From: Chitinispirillaceae bacterium
Lineage (GTDB): Bacteria > Fibrobacterota > Chitinivibrionia > Chitinivibrionales > Chitinispirillaceae
Length of the DNA: 64,000 bases
Direction of reading: 5' to 3'
NCBI GenBank assembly: GCA_016930275.1
Contig: JAFGHA010000111.1
Location: 19,360 to 83,359, forward strand
The number at the start of each line of letters is the position of its first letter. Position 1 is the stretch's first letter. The notes under the pieces were generated by a model. It searched no databases. It saw only the letters and a program-made list of their open reading frames with translations, and was not told the DNA's origin. Shown piece after piece: positions 38,017 to 48,086 of the stretch. Both the position numbers and the translations under genes were made by a program.

Positions 38017-38919
38017 ATGCTTCTGCACCGATTCACCTTTTCATTCACGGGTATACTGCTTATGGTCGGTACACTTGCCGCGGCGATCATAAAAAACGGC
38101 GACGTCATCGACATTCAGGTGGTCGGTCATCCCGAGTTCTCTGGTCATTATACGGTTGACGATCACGGTTTTGTGGAGCATCCACTGCTTGCCGATGAAT
38201 CAATTGTCAACGTTAGTACCGTTGAACTCATGAATGACCTCACGTTCCGGCTCGCACGTCATTTTGACAATCCGCTTGTACTTGTTTCGATTATCAATAA
38301 ACCGGAAATTACCGTAACGGTCCTCGGCCAGGTGATGGCACCCGGACCGATTACCACCTTCAAAGGAGCCACGATACAGGAGGTGCTAAAAAAAGCAGGA
38401 GGACCGACTTCCGCCGGTGCCGATCTGTCACGTATCAAAATCATTCACAGCAACTCCTCCGATGCACCCGAACTTTTCGATATGGAATTATTCCTCTCAA
38501 AAGGGAATGTCGAAGACCTCCCCCGACTTCAGGCCGACGACATCGTTATCGTCCTGGCACTCGAAAAGTCAAAAAAAGTCAAGGTAATCGGAGCGGTCCA
38601 GAAACCGGGTTTGTTCACTCTGGAAGAAAAAATGAATCTTTTTGAGGTCATCTATCTTGCGGGTGGTCCTACCGAAAAGTCGGATTTTTCCCGGATCCGC
38701 CGCTTCACCCGGCAGGAAAACGGCAAGGTCACCGAAGAGATCATCGACATGCAGGGATACATCGACAAAGGTCGCATGGAAGATATTCCCGACGTGCTCG
38801 AAGGAGACGTCATCATCGTGTACAATCGGTGGTTCGACTGGAGAACGGTCCTGACGGTACTGAACAATACCCTGCTCTTCATCGTGACGATCCAGGCTTT
38901 CGCGGGAATATTCAACTGA
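38017..38919 (+). CDS. Polysaccharide export protein (Wza-like, Poly_export/SLBB)
   Basis: IKNGDVIDIQVVGHPEFSGHYTVDDHGFVEHPLLAD; SLBB repeats TVTVLGQVMAPGPITTFKGATIQEVLKKAGGPT and KVKVIGAVQKPGLFTLEEKMNLFEVIYLAGG. Confidence 0.92.
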   Translation: MLLHRFTFSFTGILLMVGTLAAAIIKNGDVIDIQVVGHPEFSGHYTVDDHGFVEHPLLADESIVNVSTVELMNDLTFRLARHFDNPLVLVSIINKPEITVTVLGQVMAPGPITTFKGATIQEVLKKAGGPTSAGADLSRIKIIHSNSSDAPELFDMELFLSKGNVEDLPRLQADDIVIVLALEKSKKVKVIGAVQKPGLFTLEEKMNLFEVIYLAGGPTEKSDFSRIRRFTRQENGKVTEEIIDMQGYIDKGRMEDIPDVLEGDVIIVYNRWFDWRTVLTVLNNTLLFIVTIQAFAGIFN

Positions 38920-41078
38920 TGGCTTTGACTAGCAACATCCGCATACAGAACCGGACGGGAATTCGTGATTACATCGCCGTTCTCATCCGCCGGTGGCTGG
39001 TCATCATCATTTCATTTCTCAGTGTACTCGCATCGACGTTCTTTTACGCACGCAGAATTCCCGATTCATTTGAATCCTACTCCACACTCGTCATCGAGGA
39101 ACAGACGACCGTCGTCAATCAGATGGTCGGCAGTGCCTCCCGCTCACTCTCATTCTTCGAGGGTATTCTCAACAGTCGAACCTTTCAACAGGCACTTATC
39201 GACAGTATCGGCACCGATCAGTTCCTGCGCGACTTACCGAAATACACCCATGAGGACATTCTCTCTTTCATCAATTCGAACCTTTCTCTCCGGAAGACCT
39301 CCTACGCCTCGTTTCTCCGGCTTGTCGCACGTGCTCCGACAAAAGAGCTCGCCTATGCCATGGCCACTATCGGAACGACTCTGTTCCGGGCCCGCTGTCT
39401 CGAAGTGACAAATGAGGAATCACGCCGCGGCGTCTCGGAAATCGAAAAACAGCTCCTGCTGATCAGAAAGACCCTAGAGCAGGCGGAATATGATTACCGC
39501 AGTTTCATCGATACGACCGGACAGATTGAAGAAGGTACGACCCCCGAGCTTAAAACCCTCACCGAGGCGTATGCATCAAGTCTGGCGCAGCTCGGCATCA
39601 AGGAGGCCGACCTCTCCGCGGAAAAGAAGCAACTTGCCCGACTCGAATTAAAAATCGCCCCGGAAAACAAATCCCGCTCACCGGAATACCTCCAGCTGCG
39701 GTCCAGGTTGCGCGAACTGGAGAAAGAAAGGCTCCGTCTGGAGGGACTGGGGATACGGTTTTCCGGCATATCAACCGTCGACCGTGAGATTCAGGGCATC
39801 GAACAGCAGTTGCTCAAATTCAAAGAAACGAAAAACACGCAAGTTGATCCGGCCACGATGCATCAGTGGCAGGAGTTGCGCAAATCGGTTATTGCCAAAG
39901 AAGGTGACCTTGAGCTCTTCAAACGACGCATGGAATCGTACGAAAAAGCAATCGGCAGCTACAAGAAAGGAAATCCCGATATTCTGTCCCAGTCACTTGA
40001 ACTGCTGCGACTGAAACGTTCAAAAGAGGTATATGAGAATCTTTATACACTCCTTCTTGAAAAGGCCGAAGAAGAACGGATTAAAAGTGCTTCAAGCAAC
40101 ATAGGTGTGAAAATCGTCGACCTCGCGGCCATGCCGACCAGTCCCGTCCCGAAAAATCAGACGCAACTCTACCTCGCCGGAATCCTCCTCGGGCTGCTGC
40201 TGGGCCTCGGCCTTGCCTTTCTGATCGAATTCAACGACACGACCATCAAATCCAACGATGATATCGAGCGCTACGTCGAACTGCCGGTACTGGGTACGAT
40301 ACCGCACATCATCCACAAGAAAAATGATATCGCCATCCGGCGACGCTCTTCAAAATCACATAAAGGAGTCACCGTAACACAATACCCCCGCCAGGTGTTC
40401 AATTTCGATGGTGACGATTCGGTAAGCACCGAAGCCTACCGGTCACTGCGGACCAATATTCTGTTCACCAGTCCCGACAAACCGCTGCAGGTACTCGCCG
40501 TCACCAGCGCAGGTCCCTCTGAGGGAAAGTCCCTTACGATCTCCAACCTGGCCCTCGCCTATGCGCAGATGGGAAAACGCACACTGCTCATCGACACCGA
40601 CCTGCGTCGTCCGGTGCTGCACCATATCTTTAATGTCAAGCGTGAACCCGGATTCACCGATCTGTTCATTGCACACCCCGATTTCGACCGTTGTATTCGC
40701 AAAGATATCAAACCGAATCTTTCACTCCTGAGCGCGGGGATTTTCTCCCCCAATCCCGCCGAACTGCTCGGGTCCCATAAACTCGAACAGCTGCTCGAAT
40801 ACTTCAGGACAAATTATGATATGATCTTTTTTGACACTCCGCCGATTGTGGCAGTGACCGATGCGACCCTGCTCGGTAAAAAAATCGACGGTATGCTCAT
40901 TGTCGCAAAATCCCACCATATCGACCGTGACATACTGCTGCGGGCGGTCAACACCTTGAGAAATGTCGGCGTCAATGTTGCCGGAGCAGTGCTCAACGAC
41001 ATAAATTTATCGCACCGGTATTCAAGTTACGGCTATTACAAATACTATTATCATTATTATAAAACCAAAAAAGACTGA
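38919..41078 (+). CDS. Polysaccharide biosynthesis BY-kinase (Wzc-like)
   Basis: Wzz-like N-terminus, coiled coil, Walker A SAGPSEGKSLTISNLA, Walker A' LLIDTDLRRP, Walker B MIFFDTPP, Tyr-rich tail YSSYGYYKYYYHYYKTKKD. ATG at 38919 overlaps the previous stop. Confidence 0.94.
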   Translation: MALTSNIRIQNRTGIRDYIAVLIRRWLVIIISFLSVLASTFFYARRIPDSFESYSTLVIEEQTTVVNQMVGSASRSLSFFEGILNSRTFQQALIDSIGTDQFLRDLPKYTHEDILSFINSNLSLRKTSYASFLRLVARAPTKELAYAMATIGTTLFRARCLEVTNEESRRGVSEIEKQLLLIRKTLEQAEYDYRSFIDTTGQIEEGTTPELKTLTEAYASSLAQLGIKEADLSAEKKQLARLELKIAPENKSRSPEYLQLRSRLRELEKERLRLEGLGIRFSGISTVDREIQGIEQQLLKFKETKNTQVDPATMHQWQELRKSVIAKEGDLELFKRRMESYEKAIGSYKKGNPDILSQSLELLRLKRSKEVYENLYTLLLEKAEEERIKSASSNIGVKIVDLAAMPTSPVPKNQTQLYLAGILLGLLLGLGLAFLIEFNDTTIKSNDDIERYVELPVLGTIPHIIHKKNDIAIRRRSSKSHKGVTVTQYPRQVFNFDGDDSVSTEAYRSLRTNILFTSPDKPLQVLAVTSAGPSEGKSLTISNLALAYAQMGKRTLLIDTDLRRPVLHHIFNVKREPGFTDLFIAHPDFDRCIRKDIKPNLSLLSAGIFSPNPAELLGSHKLEQLLEYFRTNYDMIFFDTPPIVAVTDATLLGKKIDGMLIVAKSHHIDRDILLRAVNTLRNVGVNVAGAVLNDINLSHRYSSYGYYKYYYHYYKTKKD

Positions 41079-41084
41079 CGGCTG

Positions 41085-42902
41085 ATGCAGCAGGACGACC
41101 GCAGGTTTTCCCGTGCGCAGTATCTTTCGGGGCGCTGGCATACCACCGTACTCCGACGGAGTCATCCGTTACTCACCCGGCTGCTGAAATCGATCTCTTT
41201 CAAATACGAGGAAATGGATCGATTTACCTCACGGTGTTTCCCGGGTGCGCTCGTAGTCGACCTTGGAGCGGGTATCGGCAGTTACGCCGGTTTCTTTCTT
41301 CGGCACACTGCAGCAACACTTATTGCAGTCGACTGGTCGCCTGAAGCATTGGGGCGTATTTCAGTTTCGACAGAAGAACCACTCTGGAAAATCTGTGCCG
41401 ATGCACACTTTCTTCCATTCAAACCGGCAACGATTGATGCACTGTACAGCATAGATACCCTCGGTCATCTGCGTCGTCAGGAACAGGCACTCGATGAGAT
41501 CCATCGCGTCTGCCGGAGCGGCGCGCCGCTATTTCTCCACAGTGAATGCGCCGATTACCGTAGTCGCTGGCCCGACCGGATGCTTATCAGAAAACTCGGA
41601 TCGGACCGGATCGCCGAACTCGACGGCCATGTCGGTATTCGCCCCGCAGCCGACATGCGCATACTCTATGAACGCCGTTTTTCCATAGATCGTTTTTTCA
41701 GCCCGGCCGGAATGTCCGGATGGCTGACGGGATACCCCGAAAAATACCTCCCACTCTTTCTGAAGAGCCGTACCCTGCTTCCGGTACTACCGACGTTAAT
41801 TTGCGCCGTTTTCAGGAAACTTCCGTTCTGCAAACCGATTATGCGGCTGCTGAACACCTTCACCAACAGGGTCGAACTGTTTTTGGGACTTCAGGGAGGT
41901 GGTTCATGCTTTGCACAGGGAAGAACCCTCATCGCTGATCCGTCCACCGATGATTTCGTACCCCCTTCCATTGACGTGATTATACCAACGTACAACCGCC
42001 CGGACCTGCCGGGACGACTCATTCTTTCACTACTTTATCAACTGCGTAAAAACGACCGTATTTTCGTAATCTGGCAGGGAAACCAGCGCCCGTCGGTTAC
42101 GACTGATGACCGCCGTATTGTTCTATTGCATCAGCCGAAGCCCAATCTCCCGGCTGCCCGAAATACCGGCTTGCACGCCGGCGGAAACCCGATCATCCTG
42201 TATAGTGATGACGACTGTATTGCTGATGAACATCTGCTCGATGAACACCGTACGATATATAAAGAACCGGGTATCGGAGCAACCGCCGGCTATACCGACG
42301 ATCCGCTTTTCCCCTCCGACGCAAAGGTTCCATCCCGCTTTGATCCCGCCACCGGAGAACTGGTGCAGCACTTCGCACTGCCGCAGAGCGGCCCCAGCCT
42401 CTCGGTTATGGGAGCGAACATGTCGTTCAGACGAACGGCGCTGGAACAGGTCGGGGGATTCGATACGAACTTCCATCGCAACGCGCTCTGGGAGGAGATC
42501 GATGTCTCCTTCCGTTTACAGAACGCCGGTTTTCTGATCCGATACTCCTGTGACGCGAAAGTTAAGCACCTGCGCGAATGCTCGGGAGGCTGCCGGCAGG
42601 ACCGTTCAGCCAGATACCTTTTTCATCAATTCGCCAACACCGCCTATTTCGCGTGTACCTACATGCCCCGGCAGTATCTGCGCTCCTGGATAACCTACTG
42701 GAAATACCGGCTCGAATTTTCCGCGAGAAGAGACGAGGCACCGAAGACCGCCGGGAAAATTCTCCGCTATCGACCGTTCCTTATCGTTGCAGGTATCGCC
42801 GGTACCCTTTCAGGCTGCATCCGATTCCTTGTTTATGGGAAACGAGTCGGTCTGCCACCAATCACGTCTGTTGCGCAACCGGAAAACGGGGAACAACGCT
42901 GA
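41085..42902 (+). CDS. SAM-dependent methyltransferase - GT2 glycosyltransferase fusion
   Basis: N-terminal VVDLGAGIGSYAGFFLR (motif I) and methyltransferase-like region; C-terminal SIDVIIPTYNRPDLPGRLILSLLYQL... YSDDDCIADEH... GGFDTNFHRNALWEEIDVSFRLQNAG. Confidence 0.88.
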   Translation: MQQDDRRFSRAQYLSGRWHTTVLRRSHPLLTRLLKSISFKYEEMDRFTSRCFPGALVVDLGAGIGSYAGFFLRHTAATLIAVDWSPEALGRISVSTEEPLWKICADAHFLPFKPATIDALYSIDTLGHLRRQEQALDEIHRVCRSGAPLFLHSECADYRSRWPDRMLIRKLGSDRIAELDGHVGIRPAADMRILYERRFSIDRFFSPAGMSGWLTGYPEKYLPLFLKSRTLLPVLPTLICAVFRKLPFCKPIMRLLNTFTNRVELFLGLQGGGSCFAQGRTLIADPSTDDFVPPSIDVIIPTYNRPDLPGRLILSLLYQLRKNDRIFVIWQGNQRPSVTTDDRRIVLLHQPKPNLPAARNTGLHAGGNPIILYSDDDCIADEHLLDEHRTIYKEPGIGATAGYTDDPLFPSDAKVPSRFDPATGELVQHFALPQSGPSLSVMGANMSFRRTALEQVGGFDTNFHRNALWEEIDVSFRLQNAGFLIRYSCDAKVKHLRECSGGCRQDRSARYLFHQFANTAYFACTYMPRQYLRSWITYWKYRLEFSARRDEAPKTAGKILRYRPFLIVAGIAGTLSGCIRFLVYGKRVGLPPITSVAQPENGEQR

Positions 42903-44029
42903 TGGTTATCGGATGGATATACCCCCACCGCGAGAAATGCGGTATCGCACGGTATTCACTCGACTATGCCGAAGCGCTTGAAACGATTGCAACGGTTCAC
43001 CGTATTGATCCGGAGTGGTTATTTACCGACCGTAAGCGTTTTCGGGAAACGCTGCGCGAATGTACCATTGCGCATCTGCAATACGATACTACCGCCTTCA
43101 TGCACGGATCAACTGATTTCTACCGGAAACTGGTACTGCGGATTCCGGTTCCCCTGATCGTGTCGCTCCATGAAGTGTACGATGAAAACCCGTTTATTTT
43201 TCCGCGCAGTGCACTGCACGGAAACCCTCTTTCACTCTTCCTCAAACATATACTATGGAATCATACGCATCCGGTCGATAAAGCCTTTCTCAACCATCTT
43301 GCCGGAAAATTCAATGCTTCCCATCTGCTGGTCCATCACCTGCATCACCGCGAAATTCTTATCGGGAAAGGTATTGACGGAAACCGAATATCAATATTTC
43401 CCATGCCGATGCACCGGATACAACCGCCTCAACCCCTTGACGTAGCATCCGACGGCTGTCTGCATCTCGGCGCACACGGATTCATCCAGTCCGCGTACGA
43501 TTTCGAACTGCTCTTTGCGGTGTTGCGGAAATTGCAGCTGCCCTGGCGTTTCACCTGGATCGGTGGAACCAGAACCGACGACAATAAGCCCCTGCATGTC
43601 GAACTGATACGTCGCATTGATGAACTCGGTTGGAACGACCGGTTCACCATTACCGGATGGATCACCGAAAAGGAACTTGGCGATCGTCTTGCCGGTATCG
43701 ACCTCATACTGGCTCTTTTCAGACACCGGAGTTCTTCCGCAAGTATCGCACGGGCGCTCAGCCATGGAAAACCGGTTATCGCCAACGAGCTGCCGCTGAC
43801 AATGGAAATAGCCGACGGCAACCGGCATTCTCACCGATCAACGGCAGCTCCCCTGCTCACCACACCGGCCGAACCTTCCGCCATCACGGATCGAATTATG
43901 GAATTCAATTCCAACGGCAACGTCCGCCTGCGACTTTACGAAGGAATCAATGCCTATGTGGAAAATCATTCGTTCGAAAAAATGGCCCGCCGGTTGCTTG
44001 ACCTTTACCGGGGCCAACTTTCACGATGA
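42902..44029 (+). CDS. Glycosyltransferase, GT4/GT1-like
   Basis: MVIGWIYPHREKCGIARYSLDYAEAL, HLGAHGFIQSAYDFELLFAVLRKL, GWITEKELGDRLAGIDLILALFRHRSSSASIARALSHGKPVIA. Confidence 0.82.
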   Translation: MVIGWIYPHREKCGIARYSLDYAEALETIATVHRIDPEWLFTDRKRFRETLRECTIAHLQYDTTAFMHGSTDFYRKLVLRIPVPLIVSLHEVYDENPFIFPRSALHGNPLSLFLKHILWNHTHPVDKAFLNHLAGKFNASHLLVHHLHHREILIGKGIDGNRISIFPMPMHRIQPPQPLDVASDGCLHLGAHGFIQSAYDFELLFAVLRKLQLPWRFTWIGGTRTDDNKPLHVELIRRIDELGWNDRFTITGWITEKELGDRLAGIDLILALFRHRSSSASIARALSHGKPVIANELPLTMEIADGNRHSHRSTAAPLLTTPAEPSAITDRIMEFNSNGNVRLRLYEGINAYVENHSFEKMARRLLDLYRGQLSR

Positions 44030-45120
44030 ATATTCTATGGGACATGCGTCTTTATTCCACCGGATACGAAAACCGGGGAGTCGGCAGATACTGCCTTGAA
44101 GTCGCCCGGTCGATGCTCACGAAAAATCCCGATTGTTCGATTTATATCTGGGCCGATACGCAGCACCTTCCACCACAGTTGCGTACATCGCAGGTAACAA
44201 TAATTCCCTACCATAAGGGTACCTGGAAGAGTTCCGTTTTTCGTCTTCCGCATCTCGTTCTGAAATACCGTATTGATCTGCTTCACTACTGGGTTACGCT
44301 GGGCCCGTTGACTTCGATCGGCATAACCCCCTTTCCAACAGCTCCTTCCGTTGCCACCGTTCATGATCTTGGTGTCGAACTCTGGGACACGCCACATTCC
44401 TGTTTCATCCGGAGAACACCGTACTGGCACATGCAACGACGATTCTTTAAAGCTGTTTCCGCAATCATGACCAACTCCGCCGCCACGTGCAGCAATGTTG
44501 TCACGCACCTTCCGACAGACGGGAAACCTCATATCACGGCCTATCCGCCGTTTTCTCCATCCGATATATTGCCGGTAGGTGCAACCGGAAGAAAACCGTA
44601 CCTTATCACACTCGGCGGAGCTCCCCACAAAAACCTCCGCCGTACCATTGCAGCATTCGCCGAAGTTCGCACTTTCAGACCCGATGCACAACTCATCCTT
44701 CTGGGAAATACGGATCCTTCGGAAAACCTGCCGAACCCCCTCCCCGACGGTGTTGTTCATGCCCCCTCTATGGAACATTACGCCCAGCACCTCCGTCAAT
44801 CAGGCGGACTGGCTTTCTGCTCCCTTCACGAAGGTCTGGGACTTCCTCCGATTGAAGCGATGCATCACGGATGCCCGCTTCTGCTGGCCGACCTCCCGCC
44901 GCACCGAGAAACCTGCGGAGCCGGCGCCCGATTCGTTGATCCGCTGTCGGAGAGCAGTATCGCCGAGGGTATGCGGGATATCCTTGAACACACTGATGCA
45001 TGGTGCCGGAAATCCGTCGAAGGTGCAGAAGCATATTCCAGACAGTGCAAAGATACTCCGCTACGCATCTTCCGCCTGTACGAACAAATCACCGGACAGT
45101 ACATACACCTTGACACCTGA
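44026..45120 (+). CDS. Glycosyltransferase family 4 protein
   Basis: MNILWDMRLYSTGYENRGVGRYCLEVARSML, YLITLGGAPHKNLRRTIAAFAEV, AFCSLHEGLGLPPIEAMHHGCPLLLAD. Confidence 0.92.
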   Translation: MNILWDMRLYSTGYENRGVGRYCLEVARSMLTKNPDCSIYIWADTQHLPPQLRTSQVTIIPYHKGTWKSSVFRLPHLVLKYRIDLLHYWVTLGPLTSIGITPFPTAPSVATVHDLGVELWDTPHSCFIRRTPYWHMQRRFFKAVSAIMTNSAATCSNVVTHLPTDGKPHITAYPPFSPSDILPVGATGRKPYLITLGGAPHKNLRRTIAAFAEVRTFRPDAQLILLGNTDPSENLPNPLPDGVVHAPSMEHYAQHLRQSGGLAFCSLHEGLGLPPIEAMHHGCPLLLADLPPHRETCGAGARFVDPLSESSIAEGMRDILEHTDAWCRKSVEGAEAYSRQCKDTPLRIFRLYEQITGQYIHLDT

Positions 45121-45222
45121 ACGTTCCTGCCGTTAATACAGGAAGCGAGTCTTTTTTCTTCCCGGTATTTTCCGATATCCCGAAACTTTTTTTCCGCCGA
45201 AGTAATGGTATATTTTATCAGT

Positions 45223-46317
45223 ATGCGAATATGGTTTGCCGCATCCGCTCCCGCTGTACCACCGTACAGTCTCCGCTGGTCGATGAGTTCCCTCGCCAGC
45301 GAACTGCGTCGTTACGGTCATAGAGTAACACTTATATTCTCTCCCACTACAACGACCTACCGACCGGTCCGGTTCGCATTCTTACTTGCGGTGCGGCTTT
45401 TCCTGCTTTTCTGGAAAAGGCCCCGATGGATAATCGCTCATTCAACCGATGGAATAGTGTGTGCCTTTCTGGCATCATTTTTCCGTATGAAAACCAGGGT
45501 GGCCCTCTTCGCTGACGGATGGGAACCACATACCACCGTCATCGAGCATCGCCTTCCCAGGTCACTCATCGTTGCACATGCCCCCTGGCATCACCGCCTC
45601 ATTAAAAGTCTGTTTCTGAAGACGGCGCTCCGGCGATCGGCAATCTGCATCTGCGGTACACTCGATGAGGCACGCTGGCTGCGACGCCGCATCCCGGCCG
45701 TTACGCCAAAAACCATCGTCATTCCTTCTGGTGTTCCCGAACGACGGCAACCGTTCTGGCCCTTCCAGGAGGAGTTTCCTCCGAGTTTCCTGCTGACCGG
45801 TCAATTTTCATGGAAGAAACACATCGAATACGGAATCGAGATTTTCCGCCGAGTCCTTGCCGTCAACAAATCCGCCCGGCTTTTCATTGTCGGATGCGGT
45901 ACTCTTTCAGAACAGAAACGGCAACTGCTTTACCCTCTCGGCGACGCTGTATTTACCGTCGAGAACGAATCGTCCGTAAAAATGTTCCGGTGGTTTGAGT
46001 CGTGTCCATTTTTACTGGTTCCTTCCCGATATGAATCACAGCATCCTCCGGCGCTCCTTGAAGCACAAAGCAGAGGATGCATTGTATTCACTGCGGACAT
46101 CCCCCCTGCCAGGGAATGTATTACTCACGGTATCAACGGATATTTCATTTCGGGAGTCAACCCTGTCGGGGATGCGGAACTGATTCGAAGTGTCTTCGGC
46201 AATCGTGATCTGCTCTTGCGAACCAGTAATGCGGCGTGGAAACGAGCATCCCGTCAGAGCATCCGGCGCCAGGGAAACCGGCTCTTGCGTGCGTTACTAC
46301 GAAAATCTCTTTCCTGA
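45223..46317 (+). CDS. Glycosyltransferase family 4-like protein
   Basis: MRIWFAASAPAVPPYSLRWSMSSLASELRRYGHRVTLIF, LTGQFSWKKHIEYGIEIFRRVL, LLVPSRYESQHPPALLEAQSRGCIVFTAD. Confidence 0.87.
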   Translation: MRIWFAASAPAVPPYSLRWSMSSLASELRRYGHRVTLIFSPTTTTYRPVRFAFLLAVRLFLLFWKRPRWIIAHSTDGIVCAFLASFFRMKTRVALFADGWEPHTTVIEHRLPRSLIVAHAPWHHRLIKSLFLKTALRRSAICICGTLDEARWLRRRIPAVTPKTIVIPSGVPERRQPFWPFQEEFPPSFLLTGQFSWKKHIEYGIEIFRRVLAVNKSARLFIVGCGTLSEQKRQLLYPLGDAVFTVENESSVKMFRWFESCPFLLVPSRYESQHPPALLEAQSRGCIVFTADIPPARECITHGINGYFISGVNPVGDAELIRSVFGNRDLLLRTSNAAWKRASRQSIRRQGNRLLRALLRKSLS

Positions 46318-46318
46318 A

Positions 46319-46337
46319 CCGGTTCTCTGCGAACCGG
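46319..46337. terminator. Hairpin downstream of the glycosyltransferase block
   Basis: CCGGTTC-TCTGC-GAACCGG perfect 7-bp stem directly after the stop codon. Confidence 0.45.
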
Positions 46338-46613
46338 ACACATACAGTCAGCTGGTAACGATCAGATCCTGAGTCCCTGAATAGTTGACAAGATCGCCTA
46401 TTTTTCTTCCCTTTCAGCCGTTTCCGGCGTATAATGATGATTCAATACGCCTATCGGAGGTCAGCTACTCCGGGAGGAAAAATGGATTTCTTTTCTTTCC
46501 AGATCGACAGGAAATGACGACATTCTCCACCTTCGTGCATCGGGTTCTCAGAAGCACCTGCCGCCGTGATGCAAACAGTTTCAGGACTTCCACGATGAAT
46601 CATCAAGAAAGGT

Positions 46614-47006
46614 ATGTCTGACATCATGTCCGCGATACTTATTATCGACGACGATGCAACCATGCGCGATGTGCTTTATGAAATGATGCATATGGAAGGG
46701 TTTTCGGCGATGGTGGCTGAAGACGGACTGCAGGCGCAGAAGCTTCTGGAACAGTATGAATTCAACTGTATTATTACCGATATCGTTATGCCGGAAAAAG
46801 AGGGGCTCGAAACCATTCTTTACGTAAGAAAAAACCATCCGAACATCCCGATTATCGCCATCAGCGGCGGCGCCCGCATAAAACCTGAATCATACCTCGA
46901 TATCGCACAACAGTTCGGAGCCCGTTACGTTTTTGCGAAACCGTTCGTGAGAAAAGATCTTACCGAAGCCGTAAAAAAGTGTCTTGCCGAACCATCTCCG
47001 GAGTAA
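46614..47006 (+). CDS. Single-domain response regulator (REC only)
   Basis: AILIIDDDATMRDVLYEMMHMEGFSAMVAEDG... IITDIVMPEKEGLETI... IIAISGG... YVFAKPF; DD, D, S and K positions conserved. Confidence 0.93.
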   Translation: MSDIMSAILIIDDDATMRDVLYEMMHMEGFSAMVAEDGLQAQKLLEQYEFNCIITDIVMPEKEGLETILYVRKNHPNIPIIAISGGARIKPESYLDIAQQFGARYVFAKPFVRKDLTEAVKKCLAEPSPE

Positions 47007-47117
47007 GCAGCCACCGTCCTCCTCCTGACAATCGCGGCATTCAGCCGTTGAATTTTCGGATACATCCGGTGAGAGTCTATTCAGAGCGGAATACCCCGTA
47101 CGCCGCGCGGGAAGAAC

Positions 47118-48032
47118 TCACGGATACAGTGAAATCAGTTTTTCAGCAGCCGTAAATTCCTCTTCGAGTTCAGACAACACCTCGTTATAGTGATCGCCGC
47201 GCTCCCGGGGCAATTGAATCGCCAGTCGCCATGCGATCACCTGAACATAATGCACCGCCAGCCTGAAATTGAAGATATTCCGGTCAACTGGAAGTCCATA
47301 AGCCGCGAAAAACCGATCCCGCCGCTCTCCTTCAAGATGATATGCTTTCACGAAGGTGGCGAGATCGGCTTCGGGAACATCATACCGTGCACCTTCCCAG
47401 TCAATAATCCGTAAAGACCCGGAAGGATGCGCGATAATATTGCGCGGTGTCAGATCGCCATGCACCAGTACTGATTTTCCGGAATCCGGTACCATTCCCT
47501 CGCGGTCGGCATTTGCAAGCAATAAAGAGTAGAGCCGATCAAAACGGTCACAATATCCCTCTACTCCTCCATAGTTGCGCACCCGGAGAATTCTTCCGGA
47601 TATGAAACTGACCCCGTGTTCTTCGGGTACTTCACCGATTTTCTCCCTGCAGGTATGATAAGCGGCAATCGCCCGGCCCGCGGCACGCAATCCTGCATCA
47701 TCAAGTACAAACGGATGCACCCCATCCAACTGTTCGACCAACAGCACCTGCAAACCCGAACGGACATCATCAAAATAATCAACCGGTACCGGCCCTACGG
47801 CCCCGGCATGACACAGGACAGCATATTCAATATGCAACTGGCGATAGAATGGATTCATACCGATTTTAGCGAGCAATGGTCTACCGGCAATGTAAAAACG
47901 GTAGAGTGCATTGTTCGCGCCCTGAGCAATGAGTTCAGGTACCTGACGGATGGACCCCCTGCGGGTCCACAAATAGCGCCGGAGAATTTTGCGGTGACGA
48001 TCGATAAGCTCGGGATTGAGAAAAGTCTGCAC
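47118..48032 (-). CDS. Aminoglycoside/choline phosphotransferase-family kinase
   Basis: VLVHGDLTPRNIIAHPSGSLRIIDWEGARYDVPEADLATFVKAYHL is the APH catalytic and metal-binding motif. Confidence 0.88.
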   Translation of the reverse strand: MQTFLNPELIDRHRKILRRYLWTRRGSIRQVPELIAQGANNALYRFYIAGRPLLAKIGMNPFYRQLHIEYAVLCHAGAVGPVPVDYFDDVRSGLQVLLVEQLDGVHPFVLDDAGLRAAGRAIAAYHTCREKIGEVPEEHGVSFISGRILRVRNYGGVEGYCDRFDRLYSLLLANADREGMVPDSGKSVLVHGDLTPRNIIAHPSGSLRIIDWEGARYDVPEADLATFVKAYHLEGERRDRFFAAYGLPVDRNIFNFRLAVHYVQVIAWRLAIQLPRERGDHYNEVLSELEEEFTAAEKLISLYP

Positions 48033-48086
48033 GCTGTTCTCCGGTAATCGCCCGCAGCGTGGCTACGAACGGCATGAAGGGGTTGT

